Source: Neonectria sp. B-13
Lineage: Eukaryota > Ascomycota > Sordariomycetes > Hypocreales > Nectriaceae
Direction of reading: 5' to 3'
Length of the DNA: 64,000 nucleotides
NCBI GenBank assembly: GCA_002682825.1
Contig: NOKP01000020.1
Span: 682,001 to 746,000, forward strand
In this document: positions 42,701 through 55,229 of the stretch, one piece after another
How the letters are laid out: the number at the start of each line of letters is the position of its first letter
Position numbering within the stretch: the first letter of the stretch is position 1
Notes under the pieces: generated by a model
What the model was told of the DNA's origin: nothing
Database searches by the model: none
The model's input: the letters and a program-made list of their open reading frames with translations, nothing else
Translations under genes and position numbers: made by a program

Positions 42701-44897
42701 ATGATGTGATTGGTTTTGGCAAGCGATGCGACGGGTGGGATGGTGATGCAGAACTGGCAAAATAGCGCGACTACGTTTTCCAACGTGCCTTTCTTCCTCT
42801 GTGGTTGTTGGCTCGAGAACACCCCTTCTGTCCTTGGCATCTTACCAGTACCGGTACGTATTGTGATGCACCAGAGAACAGGGCCGCCGGTGTAAGTCAT
42901 CTCAACTTTGAACCACCAATCGAGGCATCACCCATCAACACCGGTCCTCCGCCGTATTCAACCCACATCCGACATCCCCTCTCCTGAACCTCACATCTTC
43001 AATTTCCACGTTCGACACCTCCCAGTATTGCCGAAACCCATCTCTGGCGACTAGTGGCCAGCCACCTACGCATCGTCCGAAACCAGCGTCCCTGGGTCCC
43101 AGGTCAAGATCGTGCATTCCCCTTCATCCGAGACAGCCAAAGCTCTCCTCTCTCAGGTAGAGCTGAAAACCCCAACCTCTTTTTCTTTTCCCCCAGCAAG
43201 CAAGGCAACTCGTGGGAAGGCTCGTTTCATTCCCCCTCGCGCCAAGTTCCAACCCCCGGTTCGTCTCGGAGTTCGGGGCCCGAGGCAAGGGAACGTCGAG
43301 GCCGTGCGCTGCCGGACTCCGTCGCGGCTGTCTGTCCTATTCATCCATAGCCCGTGGCACTGGGTTCCTATCCAGGCCATTTTCCGTTTGTCTCGGTTGG
43401 GAAGCTCCTAGATTAAGGGCTGGACTGCCATGCATCTCCGAGCCCTCCTGGGTTGCATACCCTGACCTCTCCTTGCAGTCGTGCCGCTATTGGCAATGCA
43501 AAGCTTTCTTCGTCAAGTCTTGCCAGCTGTAAACTACCCTTCGTATTTCTTGTAGCCTGCCCACCTGTGTCAGGACACATACTAAACTAATTGTCATGTC
43601 ACTTGCGTGCACTATCCGAGAAACATTCGAGTATCCACGTCCACGCATCCACATATCCACAACCATCTGCCGTGCGTCAAGCCCCGCAACTCCCATCACC
43701 AAAAGCAAAACAAGGCCAAAGAATGTCTCAAACAATCGACTTCCGATCCACTCCTGCAAGATCCTGATTCACAACGCAAGCCCCGTAACGTTTTCGGTAC
43801 TCTCCCCTTTTCCTTCCTTGATCGAGAGCATCCGTCCATGCGCAGAGACATCAAACGGGCACTTTCGCTCTGGGCTGATCTTATCACCGATGTCAGAATG
43901 CACTCCACGGTGCTTTCTTCCACCGCCTATTCCATGACATGCCTGAGTCCAGCCTCTCTGCCAGCATCAATTGTGTCTCACGCTCGTACCCTCTCATGAA
44001 GTTTCACCCACACCCGTCATTCTCTTTCCTTTGCTTCCCGAGATGGATAGGCGTCCAGTGAGGTGATAGACCTCCTCAACACCCGATGCTTGGCAGGATC
44101 ATCTCTATTCAAGCACGCCCACCTAGACTACACGGGAAAGCAGACACGGCAGGAATAGTGGGTTTCGAAGCGGTTGATGAGGATGCAAGCTGCCGTAACT
44201 AGAACGCCAGCTGAACTGACACAGGCGTCTTTAGTCCTTTACAAGACTTTAGGAGCCGCTTCGTGAAACGACGCAAAGTGAGCTGCGACTCCTCAAAGCA
44301 CCTCTTTCCATGTCATCTGTGATACGAAGCTAGCAGGCTTTATGTGACATGCCATATCCTCATTCCCAAGCCCGCCCCAAACTCAACCATTACCCTTCGG
44401 GACCTAGCCAACTGACCCAACTTTCCCTCCGTGGCATGGCACAATCTTCTCTTTCTAGAATCATCCATCGCGTTCCTCGTTCAACCATCCTGCAACTTGT
44501 CCAACCTCGCACCAATCCTACGACCCTAGATTGCAGGTACAGAAAACATGGGAGCTACGCTACTTTGGCTCAGAGGACAGATGGGCTACGGTCTCGTCTC
44601 ACTCCACAGGCACGTTGCCAGGCGTAGTAATCCTACCCAACAACATGCGTATCACCTGGGCCTCATGATAAGTAACGGAACGTTACAGTTAAGTAGAAAA
44701 AAAGTAGTATTTGCAACAAGCGGCTTGCATCCCAACCTATCAATACAGTATCCTTTTACGCCTTAGGGGTCCATGATTCATGGCCCCTAGCCCCATTTGG
44801 GCACGAGTACAAACGCAACGTATCTTCTCATCACATCGTCTGTATGTGTTCTCTAAGCCTCTCTGTCGGTACTTCTTTCCCATTTACAACCGCGAGC
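39739..44897. other. 5.2 kb stretch without a supportable gene
   Basis: Many overlapping frames of 60-180 codons exist on both strands, but their translations are proline/arginine/serine-rich shadows with no domain, signal or intron-compatible joins. The sequence is rich in CT- and GT-type tracts. It contains a perfect 10-bp triplet repeat (40089-40118) and clustered GCACTGTACTG-like strings near 42573-42612. It may be the extended promoter of the hexose transporter or hold a non-coding RNA. Confidence 0.45.
40089..40118 (+). repeat. Three perfect copies of a 10-bp unit
   Basis: GTACAGGGCG is repeated three times in tandem, 350 bases upstream of the hexose transporter start. Confidence 0.85.
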
Positions 44898-47210
44898 TTA
44901 CAGCTCCAGGGTGACTTCCTGGCCCTTGACGCGGCCGATGACCTGCGAAGGCGCATACTTGGGGATGACCTCGTCGTCGTGGAGCATCTCAAACTCCTCG
45001 GTGGCATCGCGTCCCATGAAGTTAAGGATGGCCTGGACACCGCCGGGGTGCTCCTCGAGCCAGTTGCTGAGGTCCATGACGACACCCTTGACAACGACCC
45101 ACAGGTCGCCCTTGGTGTTGTGCTTGGCAACCTCTTCCATGGAGTACTCGGTGTCGGGAACCTTGAACTCCTTGGGCTTGGCAGCCTTGGCATCCTCCGA
45201 GCTGGCGGGGGCCGCGGGGGCAGAGGAGGAGGCCTGCTCGGCGAGGACTGCGGGGCCGGAGCCGCCGGAGCCAGCAGCGCCGGAAGAGTTCCACTCAACG
45301 GTGACTCGGTTGGGGGCGTTGGGGTCGAGGTGCAGAGAGATCTGACCGACACGCTGGGCAGCGGCACCGCCGGTGCCAGTGTTCTTGAGGGCATGTCGGA
45401 AGAGGAAGTTGCTGGCGGTGTCACCGGCGACACGGCCGTACACCACGCAGCCGAGCAGCGAGGAACCACCGAGACGGTTGGCGCCGTGGACGCCACCGGC
45501 CAGCTCACCACAAGCGTAGAGGCCGTCGAAGGGCTGCTTGTCCTGGTTGAGGACCTCGGCCTTGTCGTTGATCTCGATACCGCCCATGGTGAAGTGGAGG
45601 ACGGGCTCCATGACGGAAACATGGAAGTCATCGTTGATGTCGAGAGGCAGGTTGTGGAAGAACTTCTTGCCCCAGGGATCCTTCTCCTTGCCGTCGGCGA
45701 TCTTGTTGTAGGTCTTGAAGGTGCTCTGGAGGTGCTGGGGGGTGCAGCCAATGTCCTTGGCGAGCTCCTCACCGGTCATCTTCTTCATGAGGCCACGGCC
45801 GGAGTAGTGGCGAGTGTGGAAGTCGAGGGTCTTGGAGGCCTTGGAGTTGAGGATAAGGCGGATGGGGAACTTGCCCTGGTCCTTCTCCTTCCACATCATG
45901 CCGGAGACGTAATCACGGTGGCCGAGCTCGTCGCAGAATCGGTCACCGTCGGCGTTGAGGAGAAGACCGCCCTCACCACGGAGGGCCTCAGCGGCCAGGA
46001 ACTTCCACTTGGAGCCGGGGTCCTTGGGGTCAACGAGACCAGTGGGGTGGACCTGAACCTTGTCCATGTCGATGCCGTTGCCGCCAATGGCCATGACCAT
46101 CTTCTGACCGTCACCGGTGGCGTGAGTGCCGTTGGTGGTGGCGAGGCCGTAGGTGTCGGGACGGTGCTTCTTGAGCAGGGAGGTTTCGGTGAAGTCGGCG
46201 GCGTAACCACCGGTGGCGAGGATGACGGGGCCGTCGACGGAGTGAGACTCGCCGTCGTGCTCGTAGGTGACACCGGTGACGGAGTTGCCGTCCTTGTTGA
46301 GGCTGGTGACGCGGGCCTTCTTGATGATCTCGACACGGCCAGGCTCGGACTCGGAGAGCTCCTCGAGGCGCTGCATCAGGGCGTAGGTGATGGCCATGCC
46401 AGGGAACTTGGCGTCATGGCCTCGGTGGGTTCGGGGTTCGGAGTGACCACTGAAAGAGGGTGAGAGTCAGCGATTGAGACGAGAGGTAGAGGCGAGACCA
46501 GAGGCAGAAGAAAACTTACCCGAGACGAGACACGAGAGTGAGATCGAGGTTGAACTCATCCTGGAGCCACTCAACGGCGGAGGCGGACTTGTAGGTAAGG
46601 ACCTTGATGAGGTCGGGACGGGCCTTGTCACGGGCCGACTTGAGGGTATCATCGTAGAACTTCTTGACGCTGTCGGGAATACCGGCATCGACCTGGGTGC
46701 GGGTGAGGGCACCGTTGATTCCGGAGGTGGCCTTTGTGGAGTTGCCGCCGAAGAAACCTATGTTGATGACGCAGGTGAGCACATGTGAATTGAAGATAGA
46801 GGCGCAGTGGGGGAGTGTGGAGTGCGGGATGCGGAGGGAGAAATCCCGAGCAACGCTCTCCTCAGCTCACGGCTGAGAATCGGAAATCTTCACGTGAAAA
46901 TGGGAAGAGGGGGGTGGTTTTGAGCTTACCTTGCTTATCGAGGACAATGACGTTGCCGCCAGCCAGGTAAATGGTGTGCGCAGCAGACAGACCGGAGACT
47001 GGTTTGCGAGAGTCAGCCAAATGTTCACTGGGAAGCCGAGTTGCGACATGGCAATTCCGAACGTCCAAATGCCCCAGCGGTCGTCGCGGGAAGACCGTGA
47101 GACACTGCGAATGGTAGGGAATCACATGCACAAAGAGCCAAATCCTGCGGAGGAATGAGAGGGAGGCCAAACTTACGGCCGCCGCCAACGACAATCACTC
47201 GAGGAGCCAT
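44898..47210 (-). CDS. Soluble fumarate reductase (Osm1 type) with C-terminal cytochrome b5 domain
   Basis: Four exons on the minus strand: 47210-47177, 46998-46930, 46757-46520 and 46449-44898, giving 630 residues. The 34-base first exon encodes MAPRVIVVGGG; splicing completes the FAD-binding GGGLSGLSAAH. FFGGNSTKATSGINGALTRT, RLGGHSEPRTHRGHDAKFPG, QVHPTGLVDPKDPGSKWKFL and GVHGANRLGGSSLLGCVVYG are flavoprotein-subunit signatures. After a Ser/Ala/Gly linker, residues about 545-630 form a cytochrome b5-like domain with the heme-ligand motif EEHPGG and a second histidine in EMLHDDEV. The enzyme reduces fumarate to succinate, reoxidising FADH2/NADH. The fused b5 domain is common in filamentous fungi and absent from yeast Osm1. 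No mitochondrial presequence is seen, so a cytosolic form is likely. Codon use is strongly GC-ending, suggesting high expression. Confidence 0.94.
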
Positions 47211-49681
47211 TGCTGTGGTTTTTGGGAGGAGGATGAGTGGGAGAGAGTCTGCGTAGCGTGGAGAAGACACGGGGGTATACAAATAGACGGACAGAGACGG
47301 CTAGAGAGAGGAGAGGGAGAGAAGAGGACGAGGATGAGGATGAAGACAAACAAACAAAAGGATTTCCACGCTTCTGAGTTGGGGTGGGAGGAAAGCAAGT
47401 CTTAAGTTTAAGAGGAATGCGATGCGACGCCCACAAGACCGAGGGACAATGGACACGACTGGCGCTTGAACAACGGAGGCGAGCCGAGGTCTGGTACGTA
47501 TTTTACGTGGTGTACCTGCTAACCCCCCCGGTTTTGCTCTCGGTCCCCTGTCTCCCCGAGGTTTCCAGGCACGTCAGGACGCGTGATATCCCCTGGAAGC
47601 CGGGCTTCGTTGGAGCAACACCCCCCAAAAACGGTGCAGCCAGCGGTCAGCGTTCAGGTTCTCTCGCTACTGGCTGCTGGGCGATGGATCCCGCCCATGG
47701 AACGCGGTCCGGGGGCGCAAATCAGCTGCCGGCGTTTTCTCAGCAACAATTCCGTTCCCGGAAGCTAGCGCCAAGGTCCTTACCCGCTCCCCCCCCTTCT
47801 CTTCTCTCAGGACAATGAAAAGGTTGGGGGTTCGTTCAGCGTGGTGATGATGAATTGGCCTTGGAACCGGGATCAGAGCCACACAGCGATGCACTCAGCT
47901 TAGGACTGAAGACAGACACCCTCAATACTACCGATGCGATCCGAATGTTGCTTTGGATTATTTCCTCATGCATGCTTCCTTCTTTCCCGGCCCCTCCGCA
48001 GCGCATTCAAATGCCCTCTCTCGCGGTAAGCTACGCCGAAAAGCCGTCCCACCACCAAAAACACCACCATGGCACCAGTCTTCCCCGGCCATCCAGCCGA
48101 CGGCCGTCGTGAATCCTCCGCCGCATCTTTCGCTGCGTGTGCCGAGGTCCCCGCTCTGAGAACAGCCAGAAGATGGGGGAATTGTGGGGGCCAGCCTGCC
48201 TCTAACCTGTTCTCGCGATAGTGCCTTGGCCCTGGGCGAGCAGAAACGGTGATGGGGCAGGGCTCGCTGGTTTCCATCCCCGAAGTTGAGAGGTGGCGGG
48301 CGAACAGCTGAGGTGCAATGAGGGGGATGAGGAGACGCGGGGGGTTCCCCTATTTCTTTTTTTAATCATCGTCTTGCTCGTCCTGTCTCCATCTCTTTCA
48401 TGTGCCCTTTCCTGGATAAACCTGTGAACAGTCTCTACATCTTCTTGTTGTCCGCATCACTTCCCCAACTTTCCCCACAATTTCCTCTCTCGCTCCACCC
48501 CATCTTACCTCGGCGGACATCTCGCCGTGGCCGGACAAGTCCCCGGCCTAGCGATTCTGGCTCTTGGCTCTTGGGGGAGGCTCGGTCAGATGACCTGGTC
48601 TCCGCACGTGCTTCCAGTCTTCTCGCCTAGTCCTCCGTGCTGCTCCCTGGCAAATCCAATGCTATCTCAATTATTGGTCCCGTGGGTGAAGACTGTCTTG
48701 ACATTGACGTTGATGTTGATCCGGCCAGTGCCAAATATTCGTGCCTCCACCTGAGTGAGATCTGCAAATATGGAGTAGGGGTCAAGACTTTCACATGTGA
48801 ATGAGGCTTCCCCCATCCATTCGTCCATTCAACCATCCCGGGGTCACATGAATCGCCCGTGGCTCCCTGGCTCCCCCCTTCGTCCACTCATACCACCTCT
48901 GATGATGACGCTGATGACCATTCTGTCCCAAGCTTCTGCTTACCTGGGTCATCCGCCTGCCATTTGGTTCCCCGGATCTTCACATCGTCTCCTCATTCGC
49001 CCACTCTCTGCTTCAACCCATCATCCATCCAACCATGTCCCTGCCCACACCATCTCACCCATACCACCTGGGGAATTAGCTGGGCCCAGATGCATGAGTA
49101 AGGGACCTGCCACCACATGCAAGTCCACTATCATAGTCATCTGGGGCGGCCAATGTGAAACCTTGCCCTCCAACCCTTCGTTTACCCTTCCAACCTTCAT
49201 CCCAAGCACGTGAAAGCCCAGCTTAGCCGCAGCCCGCGGTGGCATTTGCCTCCCCACCGACAGCCCACAGCCGACACCAGAACTTCCCCAGATTCTGCAC
49301 GTGCATCATCTGATCTGCTGTAGCGCCAGGCCACTGCACTCTGCTCCATCCGGCCATCGGTGTCCCCAGGCTTTACTCGCTTTCACGTGCAAGGTACGTT
49401 GCCATCGTCAAATCCCCTGTGCCAAGTCTTCTTGCCAAGTCTTCTTGCCAAGTCTCCTTGCCAAGTCTGGGGAGATAACGTGACTGATCACGACGTCAAA
49501 CTGGCATCCAACCTGATGACTTCGCACGTGACTCCATTCCTCGTTCTCGTCCCACTCCACTACTATCATCCAACTGCCCCTCCACTCATGACGTATTAAC
49601 CACCAGTCCACCAACCGCGTCTCGAACCTCGTGCACCTGCTTCCATTCGTCTGCATCCAACTCAGCTTCCAGTTCCTCGCC
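47211..49681. other. 2.5 kb divergent intergenic region
   Basis: No gene is supportable. It separates the starts of fumarate reductase (minus) and the FAS1 protein (plus). It is pyrimidine-rich on the plus strand and holds the 13-bp tandem repeat at 49421-49470 and several CACGTG-like motifs (for example 49198-49203 gcacgt, 49383-49389 cacgtgc). Confidence 0.5.
49421..49470 (+). repeat. 13-bp tandem repeat, nearly four copies
   Basis: GCCAAGTCTTCTT is repeated; the third unit has a C for T, and the fourth is cut short. It lies about 210 bases upstream of the FAS1 gene start. GCCAAG-like units resemble binding sites of NF-I/CTF type, but no fungal factor is implied. Confidence 0.85.
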
Positions 49682-50369
49682 ATGAGGCCTCTCCTGTTCC
49701 TCAGCACTCTTGTCGCGCTCACTACCGCCCACATCCCTCAACAGGCCCCCCTCGAAGCCCCGCCTCCCAACCGTCCTCCGCTCAACGGCCACCTCCCCGT
49801 CATGGCAGACAAGAACGATAACGCCGGGAAGAAGGACGCCAACGACGGTGGTCAACCGTCCGTCGCTATCGCCGACGTGCTAGGCACCCACCGCTCCCTC
49901 ACTACCTTCTCCTCCTTCGTCCGCCTGCACCCTTCCACCGAAAGCCTCCTCAACAACCTCGACGCCAACACCACCGTTCTCGCGCCCCTAAACTCCGCCA
50001 TCGAGGCGCTGCCCCGAAAGCCCTGGGAGGACCCACGCGAATACAACCGTCTCGGCCCGAAAGCTTACTCCGGCGACGACGGCCAGGAGCGCGCCCGCCA
50101 GAATCTGCTTCGCTTCGTCGAGGAGCATCTGGTTGCTGGTAGTCCCTGGGCCCAGGATGACAAGGCCGAGACGGTGGCTGGAAAGCAGGTCTGGTGGATT
50201 GAAAAGAATGGTAAAAGATTTGTGATGCCGGATGAAGTCGAGGTGGAGCGAGTGGCCAGCCAGGTTGCTAATGGAGAAGTGGTAAGTTCCTCAAACAAGA
50301 CGGGATATCAACCGCAGTGCTAACAAAGGAATGTAGTGGATTCTAAAGGGCGTGCTGAATTACGAGTAG
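49682..50369 (+). CDS. Secreted FAS1 (fasciclin) domain protein
   Basis: Two exons, 49682-50281 and 50337-50369, giving 210 residues; the last exon encodes only WILKGVLNYE. A signal peptide (MRPLLFLSTLVALTTAHIPQ) is followed by a proline-rich stretch and a fasciclin-like domain with the H1 motif TTVLAPLNSAIEALPRKPWE and the H-box-like RFVEEHLVAG. FAS1 proteins are extracellular or vacuolar adhesion-like proteins; this one resembles a small fungal group with a single FAS1 domain. No GPI-anchor signal is seen at the C-terminus. An alternative is that translation reads into the intron, but the splice sites (GTAAGT..TAG) and in-frame tail favour splicing. Confidence 0.82.
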
Positions 50370-51748
50370 ATAAGAAAGGCAACTGGTTTCATAGTGATGT
50401 TGTGTATGAGTAATGACGAGATGAAGGACAGTCGGGATAGCCGGCAACATAAACGTAGTGTTATTTATTCATTCATTCATATATTCAGTTAGGTTGACTC
50501 ACAGCCCACACAGCTTTGTCTGCTGCTATTTTTCTGCAAAAATGTATCAGAGATCCATGAATAGGGTTGTGTTCGTGGCGGCTGTAATTTCTTTAAGGCT
50601 CCGTGTTAAAGAGGGCTGGCCTAACTTATCCGGCGTGATGAGAGACGGCAACTATATACCATAGTCCCGAGTAAATCTTTGAGATTGGACTCAAGACTAG
50701 AGAGTGGAGGACTTAGACGGATGGCAAGGGTTGGTAAGCTCAAGGTATAGGTTAGTAGGAGCCAAGTATGCGAATAAGCTTCCTTTCCATAGCCCAACGC
50801 CCAATTAGGTTGCCAGTGTAATAACGATCACGTAACTTATATCTTTAAGAGGCCTGTCTGTACAGGAAGCCGCCTTGAAAATAGTTGTCAGACAGGAGCG
50901 ATTATTACATGAGCTGAGCGCGGGCGCAGAGCCGCATAACTAAAGTGTGCGTATAGTGACTTCCATCTCTATCACTACACCTTGTCTGTTGATATACACA
51001 GGCCTATGAGTAGAGGACATCTGCATAGTGATCTACCTGCTCCCTTTGTAGTCTAGTGAGCTGCCATTTAGTGGGCTTAGGAACAATCACTTACCTGCAC
51101 AAATAAAAACCAGCCCTAACCTGTATAGTTGTTTGTTGCTCCAACCCTAGGCATCTATAGTTATCTAGTTACGGGGATAGACCATGCGAGATGCATATCA
51201 CGGACCGTAAGGACAATCCAGGCTTTTGGACTGTGTTTTAGTATGTACATCACTTCTCCTTTCCATGAGCGAAAGATTGTACACTAAATACATCCATCCA
51301 AGAGAAGAACAGTAGTTGCAGAAAGCATTGAATGTAGCCTCCACGTGCATAAAGATCAACAACTATAGCCAAATCTCATAAGCATTAACATACCGAAATA
51401 ATAAAGCTTGAGGTGATTTAAGGGAAAATTGAGATGTGTTCATATTCTTGATTCAAAATGAAGGCCATCACTCCGCTGTAACAGATCCCTTTGCTACAGT
51501 TTTGCTGAACTCTCCGCCTCTGTCCCAAGTTATAGGTGAAACTGTGGGAATTGAGATATGTTCAGGCTCATGCAGATAATCTACCCAGGCTTCTTCCTCT
51601 TTTTCAGACCCTCGAATATCTGTTGACGCTTATAGCCATACGCCTCACGAAATTATGCAATCTTCTTTCCATTCTCCTTGCTTCAAGAAACCGGTATGTC
51701 CTCCGATTCTTCGTCTTCCTGGGTCACTCTTTTAACTTCCTCCCATAT
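50370..51748. other. Intergenic, no gene seen
   Basis: AT-richer than the flanks, with no protein-like frame of note. Confidence 0.55.
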
Positions 51749-52521
51749 CTATATGGCGTAGTTGGTATGAGAAAGTCCTAACCTCGCAGAAAGTGTATCT
51801 GGATGAGAGTTCCCCGGAATACTAAGCCATTGACAAAGAACGTTCTGAAAATGATCTCGTGCTTCTGGAAGTTCGTCATTTGCTCGCAACGCAACGGCCA
51901 CTTCATACTCGGCCACGAGGGTGGGCAACTGCTGCTTGCCCAATGCCGCCTTCCCCCGAGCGAGTACCTTTTGAAAATACTTTCTGCCAGGGCGATTTCA
52001 GGTTCACTGCTAGAAGAATTCTCTGAACGAAAGCTCTTGAGCAGGATCATCAAATTTCGCTCATTTTTAATGTGTTGAAGAATTAGATCAATCACAAGCT
52101 CAGCTTAAGACCGGCCCCCAAGCGATGTCTCTGCCGTCTTCATGATTATAGCTGGCGATGTGGTTCGTACATCCTTGGCACAATCATAACGAACTCGATT
52201 CACCCCTGTGTGCTTCTCTTTCGGCTGGGTCACCTATTCGTTTATTGCCCTGACCGGTGTGTTGGGCGATGGCAAGCTATTACCAAATTCTGGCTACCCC
52301 GTCAGGGCGTTCAATCTCAACTCAGGATACATGGAAGAAAACAATCGCTGGGTCATAGGACGCATATTGTGTGACCAGGTAGCCAGAATTTCCGCGGGTT
52401 TGATTGCGACGACATCCGCATCTCCATCTTCGAGGCGCTTCACCGTCCCGAAGACGATAGCTAGATCTCCTTCCACCACAGCAAACTCCACATCTTTTGG
52501 TTTGCCGTTAGGGTCCTCCAA
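51749..52521 (-). pseudogene. Relic of a TPR-repeat (NLR-like) gene
   Basis: On the minus strand, LPTLVAEYEVAVALRANDEL, ARDHFQNVLCQWLSIPGNSH and PDTLSARLGLSHTNYAI* (about 51940-51749) form tetratricopeptide-type units of the kinesin-light-chain kind found at the C-terminus of fungal NB-ARC/NACHT proteins. Just upstream, in another frame, ALAESIFKRYSLG (about 52010-51970) looks like the preceding unit, so a frameshift lies near 51955-51970. Further upstream, DPNGKPKDVEFAVVEGDLAI and FGTVKRLEDGDADVVAIKPA (about 52521-52400) are protein-like too, but end in a stop after ELRLNALTG. No nucleotide-binding domain is present between them. I read this as a deletion-damaged NLR-type gene; the upstream part is not identified with confidence. 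Confidence 0.45.
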
Positions 52522-52937
52522 TTCATTGTGGCGTCTACCCCCAATTCCCCATCATTATTGGCTGTGAATGGGGTATTATTCTGGTCACGGGCGTTGGTAC
52601 GGTGTTTGTGTTGGCCAGCCTTTCCATCATCGAACTGGTATCAATCTGAGGAATGCGAACGAGGTCCATCGAGGCTCGGCGATTCTTTAGCTTTGCACGA
52701 CCATGCCCTTTTACCTTCTCCTTAACGCAACAAATATAATTCGAGTGCTAAAACGCTAATGTGGGCCACTCGGGGTGTCGGCGAAATCGGAGTTCCGGCA
52801 CAAGACTTAAATGCCCCATACTTCTTCCCTCGGCGTTACCATCCTAGTTCTTCTCCGACACTCTGTCCGAACCCACAGCAACAGCACGGAGAATACGAGA
52901 CAAAGAAAGAAGTCCTTCGTTGATAGCCAGTCGGAGA
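52522..52937. other. Intergenic, promoter of the Zn2Cys6 regulator
   Basis: No gene seen. Confidence 0.55.
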
Positions 52938-55229
52938 ATGTCTAGTGTCAGACGTGCCGCGTGCGAACCCTGTCGAACTTCGAAACTTGCCTGTGGCCAT
53001 GAGCAACCTGTCTGTGCCAGATGCCAGGACCGGGGGCAAGGCAGCAGCTGCGCATATAGAGATCGCCCCTTCAAGAGAAGAAAGCTGCGCAGCGATGTTT
53101 CCAAGTAAGTGGCAGCTAGTTCTTGTCTGTTCCCTTAAGTGTTCAGCAGTTGATCGTGCTCAGGGACTCGCCGACGACGCCGAGGGTAGCAGGGGCAAGC
53201 GCGTCTTCACCTCAACCACATCGCTACCCGAATCCCGGCTATCTGGGCTCGTTAAGCCACTCAACAATATTCAACCAGATGACTCCCTGGCCTGATTCTG
53301 AAAATGGGACTTTGAATGACACTAGCGCGGCGCAAGAGCCGGTCTCTTCTGCTTCCCGGGACATGCTCAATGGTCAAAGTCTCGCCGATCGGGCGGCTCA
53401 CGCCCTAAACCAGTTGATTCGGATGGACATACCCAGGCTGAGGAAACTCGTTCAGGCATGGCTAGACAAGAAGGTTAATCTTCCACTCGCAGAGCCTTTT
53501 GTGGCTCGCTGTGCAGATGCCACACAAGACATGGCGGCCTTGCTCCCGTCTTCAACCGTTGGTCTCCCAGATCCCAGCGCGCTGGTTGTGCAACAGGCAA
53601 AGCTACTGCTCCGAAATACCCGCAGACGACTCGTTCTTCGAAGAGAATCGACTGTCGCTGACTACTTCGCCCAAATGTTTGGCGACAATCTGCGATGGGA
53701 GTCCCTCGGAATCTTCTTCAACGCTGCCACCAGGGCAGCGCTGGACGTGGCCTTGTTCCCTTCGCTGTATACCGACGAACAGCAGAGACGTGATCTTATC
53801 AGAGCTTTGACTTATGTAGGAGACTGCTGCCTAGAGACTTGCCTTGCGCTCGATTCTATGAATGATCTACAACTCATCTTACAATATGAGAATTTCATTG
53901 TGCACTCCCAGGTAGACGGAGATCAAAGTACGTCGCAACGAAATTCTGACAGTATGAACAAATATCTAATAACTCGCAACCTAGGCTATCACTCCTGGAG
54001 GAGAATCGGCGACGTTGCAAGCTCTCTATTCGCGCTCGGATATCACGAGAAGATCGACGAAACTACATCCAACATCCCCCTCTTTGTAGCTGAGCTGAGA
54101 AAGGCCACCTCAGCCCGCGTCTATGCAGCCGACAAGAGCTTGGCCATATTTCTCGGTCGTCCACCACGCATCGTCAAAGCCTATTGCGTTTTCCAGCTCC
54201 CAGCCAACTTGCCGAACATCTGGGGCAATGGGGATACTGTTGCAACCGCGCGCAGGGCAGACCAGGCTATGCAGGATGGAGAAAGCACCACCATGGGAGA
54301 GCAAAGTCCAAACGACTTGGAGATCATCAACTATACAGCAGATACGCGGTGCTCTGCCCGTTTTGCTTGGCTTAAGGAAGACGTTCTGGGGCTCTTCCGC
54401 CATCGCATGTCCCCTGACCAAGTCGAAAAAGCAAGGTTAGCTGCATCGCTGCCAAGACTGTATCAACTAACTAACAAACTACTTTCCCGATAGTACGATC
54501 AGAGCGGCAGTCGAAGACCAATGGCGAGAACTACCCTCGCACTTCAAACTCACGACCAGCCTCAGGCATTGCCACTCCGACCCGTTTACTCGAGACTTCC
54601 TCGTTGGCACGCGTCTTGACTACCTGCACACACTTTTCCTCCTTCACTTAGCTTCCCCTAGGCAGATATCTGAGCCCGATGAAGCACTCCTGACAGTGGC
54701 TGGCGAGATGCTCTCTCACATTGTCGAAGTCATTATTCTCCGGGATCGCCTGGTTAACTCTGGAACCTCCCTTATCTGGAAGGTAATGTTCGGTATCTGA
54801 TCTAATCGCAGACAGAAGCTAACTAAATTCAAGGTTGCCCAGTACGGCCTTCCTGCTGCAGGGATAATCTCACTTGCACTCTTGAATTCCACAGTCAACA
54901 CGGGCACTAGCCGCTTTTCGCGGTCGAGGCTGGTACAAGATCTAAGCGTACTTGTGGCAGAGATCAGAACGGGCGCCGTAATCCAGGCCGGAGAGCCCAA
55001 CTTTGCCCTCTTTACCCGGGCCACGAGCACCATCCAGAGCCTCCTCGACTCTATGATGACGTGGGGGCAACCCCGGACGGATACTCTCAGCTCGCAGGTA
55101 GATACGTCCACACAGTACATGGACCGCTGGGACCCTTGCATCAACTTCGATCCTTGGGAGTTTGAAATCGATTTCTGGGCGAACCTTGCGGAGCACCCGA
55201 CGTTGCATACTTCTAGCCACGACAACTAG
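52938..55229 (+). CDS. Zn2Cys6 fungal transcription factor
   Basis: Five exons: 52938-53104, 53164-53927, 53985-54435, 54494-54782 and 54834-55229, giving 688 residues. Near the N-terminus six cysteines (ACEPCRTSKLACGHEQPVC and CARCQDRGQGSSC) form the binuclear zinc cluster, followed by a basic RPFKRRKLRS stretch. The middle region carries the fungal transcription factor homology pattern (SYHSWRRIGDVASSLFALGY, then FVAELRKATSARVYAADKSL and LGRPPRI). No leucine-rich dimerisation helix is obvious. The acceptor at 53162-53163 is required, because nearer acceptors produce stop codons. It would bind CGG-type sites as a dimer. It precedes the decarboxylase and oxygenase genes downstream, so local control is possible but unproven. 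Confidence 0.88.

Noticed and set aside
44844..46463. 539-codon open frame on the plus strand
   Set aside because: It is the antisense shadow of the GC-ending fumarate reductase gene; its translation is Gly/Val/Leu-rich with no domain pattern.
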